Positions 19,596 to 26,406 of a stretch of 26,452 nucleotides of DNA are shown in pieces; position 1 is the first letter of the stretch, and every line of letters begins with the position of its first letter. Location of the stretch: contig BFEA01000116.1 of assembly GCA_003427395.1 (NCBI GenBank), forward strand, positions 50,790-77,241, in the 5' to 3' direction. Below the pieces are notes generated by a model. That model was not told the DNA's origin. It did no database searches and saw only the letters and a program-made list of their open reading frames with translations. The translations under genes were made by a program, and so were the position numbers. This DNA comes from Chara braunii (Eukaryota > Streptophyta > Charophyceae > Charales > Characeae).

Positions 19596-20148
19596 GAGGG
19601 GTGTTCTATTCGAAAAAAGCGAGTAAAGATGAAAATCTCATCTTTTTAGGACAAGTTGAATATAACACCCGGGCGTTATTTTCGGGTGAAGACGGTAGTG
19701 CAAACATCCGTTTGCCAATGTGTCCATCCATTTCCACTTTTTGTTTTTCGTCTTCGCGTAATTCGTTCCTGTGGCCGCAAATGCCTTGAACTGATCCCTC
19801 TTGCACCACACGAGGGTCAGGTGCAGACTCTAGAAGTTATGTCTGCCACCTGTCCCGCCGGCTCCCTCCACTCCAACTGCCTTCGCCTTCCCGCTTCCAC
19901 TACCCCTCCCGACGATCATCGTTGACCCACCTCCTGCCTGACCCATGGGTGGCACACTTGCTTCATCCTCCGTATAAGCTTCCACATCCTCCATTTCATT
20001 CCTGTCGCATGCACCAGTCGTGTCAATCACTTTGCAGAGTAGTGCAGATTCTCCATCGCTACCACGCTCAAGAGATCAAATAGTGGAAAGGAGCAATTCA
20101 TTTGGTTGTGTCCTGGTCGCCCATAAAATTAAGAAAGCCAAGAACAGC

Positions 20149-20265
20149 ACTCCTCCCGAAGTTACGGAGTCATTTTGCTGAGTTCCTTTGTACTTCCTTC
20201 AACATGGTTATCTCAAGCGCCTTAGTATACTCATCACCTCTGTCGGTTTAGGGTATGGTTCAAGC
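20149..20265 (-). pseudogene. Organellar large-subunit rRNA fragment
   Basis: On the minus strand the sequence contains CCTAAACCGACAGAGGTGAT, GAGTATACTAAGGCGCTTGA, GATAACCATGTTGAAGGAA and AATGACTCCGTAACTTCGGG. This is a conserved stretch from the middle of bacterial-type 23S rRNA (around E. coli 1,600-1,700). The wording is closer to plant mitochondrial than plastid LSU rRNA as I remember them. A short internal insertion (AAGTACAAAGGAACTC where AAGGAACTC is usual) marks it as degraded. It sits just upstream of the Myb-like pseudogene, inside what looks like transposon DNA. Confidence 0.8.
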
Positions 20266-20279
20266 TACACTTGATTTTA

Positions 20280-21091
20280 GAAGTTCTTTTCCCCCGAAAC
20301 ACCCACATGGTTGACACTCGCGCAATTATTCTCTCTACACAACGCGTCATCGTTGGCGAGCTGGCTGAACGGCCTGTCCTCTAAACCACCACAGCTGCCG
20401 TAAACAGACCTCCCCTTGCAGGACTCAACTCGGGCTGCTGACCATGGCCGCATTGTACCCAATCCTTGCCGCTCCGGCACGGTTCATACGACTGTGATTG
20501 TTGCGGCCGCCCTAAACACCGACGGAAGACTCTCCACTCGATTGGCTGGGGTGATCCACGAGGAATAGTACGCGTAACTGTTTTCTGGCCACCGGACGAA
20601 CGCCCGGTCCTCTGGACCCCCACAGCCGCCATAAATGGACCTCCACTCACGGGAATCAACTCAGGCTCCTCACCATACCCTTAACTGTTCTCTGGCCCCT
20701 GAACCACAATTGCAGATCCAACGGCGGGGACATCCCATGTCTACCTTTAGATACAGGAGGGATTTCATCGCTCCCTCGTTGGCACCACCCTACATAAGCC
20801 GCGGTACGTTGTTTGACAGGACTGTGTGGATCTCAGGCTGTAGGCAAGCCATATGGTGGACCTTGGGGGCTCCCAAATTTTGCCATCGGGAAGGGGCTGC
20901 AAATGGGGCGGCAGGGGGGCGTACAGAGCGGGGTGGAACCGTTGCCATCAGGAAGGGGCTGCAAATGGGGCGGCAAGGGGGCGTGCAGAGGGGGGTGGAA
21001 CCGCGGAGGGGGTTCGTTGTGACCACGCTGACCACCCTCCACCCGGTCCCATGTCGTACATGCCGCTGTTATAATCGTCCCCGCCCACCAT
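20280..21091 (-). pseudogene. Low-complexity coding remnant upstream of the Myb-like gene
   Basis: From a Met at 21,089-21,091 the minus strand reads MVGGDDYNSGMYDMGPGGGW and SAWSQRTPSAVPPPSARP, with a TGA soon after. Further on, a duplicated block reads PVSGGPFMAAVGVQRTGRSS and then PARGGLFTAAVVV followed by TAG (20,381-20,383) and RTGRSAS. The first copy has CAG where the second has TAG. The Pro/Gly/Ser-rich, repetitive character suits a disordered N-terminal region. Because strand and position match, it may be the N-terminal part of the same Myb-like gene, separated from it by the rRNA insert. I do not recognise a domain. Confidence 0.4.
20882..21005. repeat. 62-bp tandem duplication
   Basis: Two copies start at 20,882 and 20,944. 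They share GGAAGGGGCTGCAAATGGGG and GGGGTGGAACCG. In the minus-strand frame they encode a repeated Pro-rich segment. Confidence 0.94.
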
Positions 21092-21626
21092 GATTGGTTT
21101 GGGCTTGTTGTACGTTGTCGCTTTCTTCGACTTCCGCTTCTGACCCTTCGAACAACGTCACAGCAGGACAAACAGATGCCAGCAACACGCTGCACAAAAA
21201 CGCAACATTGCAGAGGCGGTTTTCCATGCAACGCCGCCGGATTGGACACCCACACCTCCCAGTGGCACAACAATGGTGTTCAGCATGCGACAATGAGCCC
21301 TGCATATCGCTGATGCAGATTTGTGGACGTCAGGTGAGCTATGGAATACAAGGCCGGCGTGGGTCACACAATGTATAGCATTTCACGCACACACCGGATG
21401 CGAGCGCCGATAGACAGGAGCCACCGTTTAAACTCGAGTTGCTCCTTTTTCCCAGCATCCCGTTGGCCGCATCCAATGACTACCGTGCCCAACGACCTTT
21501 TCTCACCCGCAGCAAAATAGCCGCTGCGAGCCCTCCCAACGGCTGGACCACGCGCTGAACATGAAACGTTCTACAAGAAAAAACAAAAATTAGAAAACAT
21601 TGCCATTATCGCCACCGATATCCGGT

Positions 21627-21675
21627 CGCACTTGAACTCAAGGTACCTCCGCGGGGTACCTTGAGTTCAAGTGCG
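21627..21675. repeat. Perfect 21-bp inverted repeat with 7-base loop
   Basis: The left arm 21,627-21,647 begins CGCACTTGAACTCAAGG. The right arm 21,655-21,675 is its exact reverse complement, and the loop is TCCGCGG. The arm contains the motif CACTTGAACTCAAGG, which recurs inverted at 21,759-21,773, with a variant at about 21,691. The cluster sits 15-160 bp inside the presumed right end of the outer Harbinger-like element. As RNA or single-stranded DNA it would form a strong hairpin. Confidence 0.92.
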
Positions 21676-21943
21676 GTTTTGCCCCAGCCACACTTGAGTT
21701 CCGAGGACTCACAGTTGAGAGAGACGGATAGTGGAAACAATTAGACAGCCTCACTGACCCTTGAGTTCAAGTGGTGATGAACGAGGCCCTTACCTTGTGC
21801 ACTCTCAGGGTATGCTCTCACAGTAGGTCCCTTTTCGCAAATCCGCAACATTTCCAACACTTTCACAACTGCATAGTGCCCCCTCGCCCACGTAAATAAT
21901 ATTTGGTTTCACAAATTTTGTGGCCTGCCGAGCTAGGCGTGCG

Positions 21944-21972
21944 AGGAATTTGCATTCACCAGGCAAATTCCT
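21944..21972. repeat. 10-bp inverted repeat (hairpin)
   Basis: AGGAATTTGC and GCAAATTCCT are separated by nine bases. It lies just upstream of the tRNA-like sequence. No function is assigned. Confidence 0.7.
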
Positions 21973-22035
21973 AATACGTTTGGCTTGGTGGCCTGGTGAG
22001 CCGTGTATGCTAAGAAAGTGTCCACCACCGGGCAG

Positions 22036-22098
22036 GACGTGCTAGCTCAGGTTAGAGCACTGGCATTGCAAGGGGGAGGTTGCGCATTCGACTCTGTA
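22036..22098 (+). other. Degenerate tRNA-like (Ala-like) sequence
   Basis: GCTAGCTCAGGTTAGAGCAC gives a good D-arm (GCTC/GAGC) and an A-box-like sequence. ATTGCAA could be an anticodon loop with TGC, and TTCGACTC occurs at the expected T-loop distance. The anticodon stem, T-stem and acceptor stem do not pair well. It may be a dead tRNA or the head of a tRNA-derived SINE; an A tract occurs near 22,257. Confidence 0.3.
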
Positions 22099-22398
22099 AA
22101 CCATCACCCTCCGTCGCACATGCTTGGTTCAACTTGGTGTTTCGGTCGACATGCCATGTACTTACCCCCCAGCCTGGCACAGTACAGGGGAGTCGTCAAG
22201 AAACCTTAGCTCTTCGGTGGATTCTTGAAGGCGCCTTGTGGAGACGACGTTTGACAAAAAAAAACATAAGTTGAGAAGTTACTACACACCTGGGGGCAGT
22301 ACTCTCCCATGGGGTACCTGTGGCAAGGGGTGTCTCATGGGATAGCACCAGGAGAGCGACCATTCGCTTGCGCAGGGCATTGAGAGTGGTAGTCAATG

Positions 22399-22569
22399 TC
22401 CTTGGGAAACACGAGCAATCCAACCTGTAGGGTTTCCTTTTCCTTTTCCCATCCTTACTTCTGTAGGTTTGCTGGTCACCCATATTTTACCATTTCTCCG
22501 AAATTTCCTGGTGATGGCACGACGCGCCGCTTCAATTCCTTGATATGATATGCGACCTGCTTCACAACT
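22399..22569 (-). pseudogene. rpl16: Mitochondrial rpl16 fragment with an internal deletion
   Basis: The minus strand reads [20 protein letters not shown], then [11 protein letters not shown], then directly [20 protein letters not shown] and ARV. This is ribosomal protein uL16. The segment that normally lies between IWV and TSKP (about eight residues) is absent without loss of frame. The reading ends in TGA at about 22,399, soon after the family match fades. The upstream side joins a nad6 fragment across a short A-rich stretch. It is a partial copy transferred from the mitochondrion. Confidence 0.85.
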
Positions 22570-22574
22570 TTAAA

Positions 22575-22724
22575 AAAAAAATCAAGACCTAATAACACAA
22601 GTAAACCTGAAGTATTACAAAATACTAAAATGAGAAATAAAACGGAATGAACTGGGTTTCTAGCACGTATAACCATAACGCCAGAAACTAAAGCGATGCT
22701 TGAAAAAATAGAAAAAAGTATCAT
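22575..22724 (-). pseudogene. nad6: Mitochondrial nad6 fragment (N-terminal 50 codons)
   Basis: From the Met at 22,724 the minus strand reads MILFSIFSSIALVSGVMVIR, then ARNPVHSVLFLILVFCNTSG and LLVLLGLDFF. This is the start of NADH dehydrogenase subunit 6, an inner-membrane complex I protein, covering its first two transmembrane segments. The match stops at LDFF, and the sequence passes into rpl16 after an A run. There are no premature stops within the fragment. Confidence 0.9.
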
Positions 22725-22939
22725 TGTAGTGATTAATCTTTCTCTAGCTAGCGAGCCTACGGCCTTTGCTTTTTTCCAAGTATATTAGATTGCTTTGGCT
22801 TTGAGAGATCGATCATCAAAAGCTCCGTAAAAAAAAAAGAGAATTCATAATGGCTTTTAGTCCACTAGTATTCCATTGATTCCTTTTCATATAGGAAAGA
22901 TGCATAGACCCCTTCCCGATTACTGATGAGATTGTCAGT
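22725..22939. other. Probable mitochondrial non-coding sequence
   Basis: AT-rich sequence directly upstream of the nad6 start and before the maturase piece. No gene recognised. It is likely mitochondrial spacer by position. Confidence 0.4.
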
Positions 22940-23117
22940 GCTTTCCCACCAGACGCCGTATCATGTGGTATTTTTCCACTATTTTACGTCACTCTCTGGC
23001 CAAAATGTGCGCAGCAAAATTCAAACTTGGAACTAGAGCTCAAGTATTCAAGATCGCGGGAAGGGATCTGGGTAAACGTTTAAGTGCGAAACCAGACAAA
23101 ATTCCGCTTGGAATCAC
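22940..23117 (+). pseudogene. Group II intron maturase, domain X half (3' part)
   Basis: The plus strand reads RRRIMWYFSTILRHSLAKMC, then AAKFKLGTRAQVFKIAGRDL and [18 protein letters not shown]. This is the thumb/X domain of a group II intron-encoded maturase, the part that binds the intron for splicing. The upstream domain is not in place. It lies about 0.9 kb away on the opposite strand (23,844-24,041), and both pieces contain the same 16 bases at the break. Downstream the sequence changes abruptly to cob in antisense at about 23,118. The source is presumably a mitochondrial intron. Confidence 0.8.
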
Positions 23118-23350
23118 TGACCACAATCTGCCACAAGTAACCAAAAAAGTTTTTGATGAATGGGTCTAAAAGTTGAACTTCGTACATATGAAGTGTTAAT
23201 AAAAGGTAAAGCAAATAGTGAAACAAAGACAAGACCTATTGCAGCAACACCTCCTAATTTATTCGGTATACAACGAAGAATTGCATAAATAGGTAAAAAA
23301 TACCATTCTGGCACTATGTGAGCTGGAGTTGACATAGGATTTGCAGGTAT
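23118..23350 (-). pseudogene. cob: Mitochondrial cob fragment
   Basis: The minus strand reads [20 protein letters not shown], then [40 protein letters not shown] and [16 protein letters not shown]. This is the C-terminal third of cytochrome b, a complex III subunit, including the PEW motif of the quinol-oxidation site. The piece is uninterrupted but lacks both ends of the gene. At about 23,350 it gives way to a short unassigned stretch (to about 23,430), then nad2 on the opposite strand. Confidence 0.92.
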
Positions 23351-23429
23351 GCCATACATTGGGACAAGTAGGTTATCAGCAGGAAACCACAAAAAAGTAC
23401 GGCCGCTCGCCCTAGCCAGCGACAATGTA

Positions 23430-23735
23430 TTTGGAATAGTTTTAGCTTTACGCCAAAATCGTTTAAAATATATAGCGGATTTAGCCGCGTTAGCGTTGAC
23501 GAATCCTATTTTAGCTATTACAATGTCTATTACTATGTTTTCATTGGCAGGAATACCTCCATTAGCAGGATTTTGCAGCAAATTTTATCTCTTTTTTCCT
23601 GCTCTAGGTTGCGGAGCTTATTTATTAGCCTTAATAGGAGTAGTAACCAGCGTTATTAGTTGCTTTTATTATATACGTTTTGTTTGTATAAATAAGAACT
23701 ACCGGTTCCACCGTTATGAGCCAGTTTTTCTATAA
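23430..23735 (+). pseudogene. nad2: Mitochondrial nad2 fragment
   Basis: The plus strand reads [20 protein letters not shown], then [40 protein letters not shown] and GVVTSVISCFYYIRFV. This is NADH dehydrogenase subunit 2, a membrane proton-pumping subunit of complex I. The fragment covers its C-terminal region; after YYIRFV the similarity ends, and the frame stops at 23,735. No internal stop is present. Confidence 0.9.
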
Positions 23736-23783
23736 GCGCTCACGCGCCTATGGGGCAAAAGGCATGAAGCGTAAAATACGCTG

Positions 23784-23812
23784 AAGAATCAATACTCGGA
23801 CGATTGATTCTT
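23784..23812. repeat. 10-bp stem-loop in the mitochondrial insert
   Basis: AAGAATCAAT and ATTGATTCTT flank a nine-base loop. It may be a transcript-end hairpin carried over from the mitochondrial genome. Confidence 0.6.
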
Positions 23813-23843
23813 ACTCTTTCTTTATTTACCCCTAGCCACAAGT

Positions 23844-24041
23844 CATGATACGGCGTCTGTTCTGTGCGTGTCGGAACCACTCGTTTAATGCTCTTAGAAT
23901 AACATTAATCCTAAAGTTAGTTTCACTTTGAGGAAAGTGCATATATCCAAAACATGGTTGTGGCTCATTCCCTTTGAGGAAACCTTGGGTTTGAAGTCTT
24001 TTGATGTATTGGACCGAAGAATAGAGGTGTGATGCATCCTG
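23844..24041 (-). pseudogene. Group II intron maturase, upstream half, inverted
   Basis: The minus strand reads SVQYIKRLQTQGFLKGNEPQ, then PQSETNFRINVILRALNEWF and RHAQNRRRIM. These are the segments that precede domain X in group II intron maturases (the NxxL...EWFRHAxNRRRI block). The similarity stops exactly at the codon where the plus-strand half (22,950 onward) carries the same 16 bases. The two halves thus overlap by 16 bp but lie in opposite orientation. Beyond 24,041 the sequence is G-rich and not mitochondrial in character. Confidence 0.75.
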
Positions 24042-24386
24042 AATTGCAAGAGGTGGGTTGGCTTTGCTCTTGTGTGGGTGGTGGGGTGGTGTTGTGGGGG
24101 TCAAGGGCAGTCTACGCAGATTAGGAACCCACGGACTTGTACGGTTAGAATACATATCTCACTACACTACACGTGGGTTGTTCAGTGGATTCTTAGAGGT
24201 GGGGTACTGTTTAGGTTCTGCTCCGACCCAAGGGGGATGTCCATGTCCACCCCATCGCGTCAAAAGCTAGCTTGGAGATGGGGTTTTGGGGTGAAGGCTA
24301 CCCACCGTTCCGTATCCTGAAGCATTCTGATTCTTTGTGATCTGTATTTCTTCCTGGGTGATTTTGTAGAGTTCGTCCATACAGGC
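24042..24386. other. No recognisable feature
   Basis: GT-rich then mixed sequence between the mitochondrial insert and the LINE tail. No gene or RNA recognised. Confidence 0.4.
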
Positions 24387-24412
24387 TTTTTTTTTTTTTT
24401 TTTTTTTTTTCA

Positions 24413-25247
24413 AACAAGCTTACCATCACCTTGCCATCAGGATGGCGGTCAACAACATTGCCTATGGATGCCGGCTGGCCCCGTCTGGCCACCCAGTCAG
24501 ATTCTTGCAGGGTGGGGTCCCTCTGGATGATTCTAACGCGGACTAAGCGTATAACGTTCACCAATGTCTCCAGAGTCATGTCCGGTCGATGGCAATACCT
24601 CAGCGAGGCTCTGAGCCGCTCAGGTGGGGTTCAATCCTTGAAGTCGTGGCCCCAAATGTCAGGGATTCTGAGGAACCCCCTCTTGACCCAGCCTTTCCGG
24701 GGGGTGTCCATGCATCTGAGCATGTAGCCTTGTGTATCAACGATCCAGCGTACGGGGGTTGGCGAAGGACTTCCTCCCATCTCAGGGGGGGTTGTCTTAT
24801 TCAGCATAGGGAGCATGCACCATAATTTGAGAAGGATCGGCCAGAATGGGTCATAGCGCAGGTCTGCCCCTTGCTGTCTGCCTCGCTGGGGCTTGGTGTT
24901 GGGGCTGGTGATGGGATCGCTGCCTGGGGATTGGCCGGGACTTGTTTTCCAGCCACATCAGTAGGTCTGTCCCTGCTGGCGGCGGGGGGGGCTAGTCTGG
25001 TTATTTGCTCCCTGGCTAGGGTTGTCCATATGGAATGAGGACTGAATAACAAGCAGCATTTGAGCCGCTGGAGGGTCAGCACCATGACCTGCGTTGTGGC
25101 GTCAATTATGCCTAGTCCGCTTTTTGGTTTTGGCTGGATCACTGAATGCCACGGCACCCGGCTGACCGCATTTTGGGACTCATGGTTGCCACTCCAAAAA
25201 AGGCGGCTACTTGGCGCTGAAGAGGTCGGGGCGGACTTTTTCAACAA
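24413..25247 (-). pseudogene. LINE ORF2 C-terminal region, broken
   Basis: The minus strand reads SRLFWSGNHESQNAVSRVPW and HSVIQPKPKSGLGIIDATTQ at about 25,090-25,210. This matches the FLW.G...W..V..PK..GGLG.....Q block that follows the reverse transcriptase in plant LINEs. Less conserved sequence continues to about 24,420 (for example RDPTLQESDWVARRGQPA) and then enters the A tail. Frameshifts break it into at least three pieces. Confidence 0.65.
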
Positions 25248-25559
25248 CCAGATTCAATTCGCCGATCTGTACTCGAGGGAAGCAAGAACCACATTGTTGA
25301 TGACCAGGGAGCAGCCAAGCAAGGAGGTGTGTTTGTCCTTCAACACAACGTTTCCATAGGGACAGCTGAGAGATCCATTCATAATTTGCGGATGGGTGCC
25401 CTGCAGCTGTCAAAGAGACTCCCAACACCCTTAGGCTAATGGGGCTACCAGGGGGAGCCACTTTACCTGTGACTGCTCCGGAGGTCTAACCCCCTGGTGG
25501 TGAATCCACCATCCCAGGGTTTTGTTCCCTAAATCGACCCTCGTGTCTGATATGGCGCA

Positions 25560-26124
25560 AAAGTATCCATCATATGTTGGACCTCCGCCGAAGTCTCAAG
25601 GGAGGCGTCCACCATAAGGATCAGGTCGTATGCAAGAAAGGAGCAGACCAGGATCACCTCGTCCGGAGGTGAACTGGATCTTCTTAATGTCTTTGTGGGC
25701 CCGCAGGTTCACTGCAGTGCCTCTGCTATGATGACACAAAGGAAGGGGGCAATGTGGTACCCTTGTCTAACTGACCTCTAAAGGGAGATGGGTGGTGCTA
25801 GGTTGGTTGTCATTTACCATGGCCCCTGGTCGTGACATTACGGTGGATGATCTCAACCCATTGCTCAAGGCATGTGCGGAAGTTAAGTTTCTCTAGTCAC
25901 CTATCTAGGAATGTCCAGTCTACGTGGCCGTGAGCTTTCTCGAAGTCCATAAAAAATAATGCTGCACTGTGTTTGCACTGACGAGTCAGCTTGATCATTT
26001 CATTAACCAGGAGCACGTTGTCCTGGATGCTCCTGCCTTTGACGAACCTGGTATGAGAAGGGTGGATTATGACTGCCATTATCACCGCCATCCGCTTCGC
26101 CTTTGCTACCATCTTGTACACCAT
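25560..26124 (-). pseudogene. LINE reverse transcriptase domain, broken
   Basis: The minus strand reads MVYKMVAKAKRMAVIM, then HPSHTRFVKGRSIQDNVLLV and FMDFEKAHGHVDWTFL. These are standard L1-type blocks: the FVxGRxIxDN motif, and motif A with its Asp retained. Some 260 bp further on, a second block reads FLAYDLILMVDASLE at about 25,600-25,640. The usual FADD box is there, but its first catalytic Asp is Tyr (25,628-25,630), which by itself would inactivate the enzyme. Stops and frame changes lie between the blocks. Confidence 0.75.
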
Positions 26125-26160
26125 TGTGAGGAGATTTCATCGTGTTCTTTGAGATGCAGC

Positions 26161-26404
26161 GGGCTGAATCTATCTTTTCTCCATTTCCTTGCAATGAATC
26201 TAACTTTTCTTGATTCCAGGGTCGAGTCTTTTGTTTGTTTTTTTAACGTTTTATCAGATGGATATCCTGTATTCTGTTAAAATCAATGGCTGGCACGACT
26301 GACTCTCCCTCCGCTACTTGAGTTTTGTGTCTCAGGAGGGACTGTGAGTGAGAAACACCTCTCTCTCCCTCTCTCTCCGTACCTGCATATTAAGAGAGGT
26401 TCAC

Positions 26405-26406
<2 letters not shown>
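26161..26406. other. No recognisable feature
   Basis: A short duplication, TGAATCTATCTTTTCT and TGAATCTAACTTTTCT, is found near 26,165-26,210, with pyrimidine-rich CTCTCTCC sequence near 26,360. No gene recognised. Confidence 0.4.

Larger units (their letters stand above)
16985..19699. mobile_element. 2.7-kb DNA transposon with 36-bp terminal inverted repeats
   Basis: The 36 bases at 16,985-17,020, beginning ACTACCGTCTTCACCCGAAA, return as reverse complement at 19,664-19,699 with one mismatch. Flanking octamers GCACCCCT (left) and GCAAACAT (right) agree at 5 of 8 positions and may be a diverged target duplication. Discounting the insertion plus 8 bp restores the reading frame of the interrupted Myb-like gene. 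Near both ends lie palindromic motifs of the form GAATAYAACGCYCGGGCG. No transposase is recognisable; a 1.5-kb second element occupies much of the interior. The superfamily is not assigned. Confidence 0.8.
16486..20030 (-). pseudogene. Myb/SANT-like Harbinger partner gene, split by a 2.7-kb insertion
   Basis: Minus strand. The N-terminal part (20,030 to 19,700) starts MIDTTGACDRNEMEDVEAYT and has a Gly-rich linker. TAG at 19,830-19,832 is followed in the same frame by a Trp-rich DNA-binding domain (LTLVWCKRDQFKAFAATG, KKWKWMDTLANGCLH). The C-terminal part (about 16,976 to 16,486) continues KEWGACMKCWENVVGWHKKV, then TLTPKQRAEKGYKSQMDRW and HPPNLLETGASQQQ. A Gly-run and a basic helix end at MKRRCEVL. 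PIF/Harbinger elements encode such a Myb-like protein, which binds DNA and helps import the transposase into the nucleus. The two halves join in frame once the 36-bp-TIR element is discounted. Confidence 0.7.
13143..21792. mobile_element. Possible outer PIF/Harbinger-like element
   Basis: Hypothesis. The left terminus at 13,146 reads CGGCCTCGTTCGACACC, preceded by TTA. The right terminus ends GATGAACGAGGCCC at 21,789, followed by TTA. On its own strand the right end starts GGGCCTCGTTC, matching the left end over GGCCTCGTTC. TTA is the usual 3-bp PIF/Harbinger target duplication. Both ends carry subterminal CACTTGA/TCAAGTG motifs. Between them lie the two genes such elements carry: a DDE transposase (+) and a Myb/SANT-like protein (-). 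The 8.6-kb length is explained by nested insertions. The inverted match is short, so the boundaries are uncertain. Confidence 0.4.
24387..26160 (-). mobile_element. LINE (non-LTR retrotransposon) remnant with 3' poly(A)
   Basis: Read on the minus strand, the sequence starts in reverse-transcriptase blocks near 26,130 and runs to C-terminal LINE blocks near 24,420. It then ends in an A run that appears as T at 24,387-24,410. The order and the terminal A tract fit a 5'-truncated LINE. ORF2 is broken by many stops and frameshifts. No endonuclease domain is visible, and no target-site duplication was found. Confidence 0.75.
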
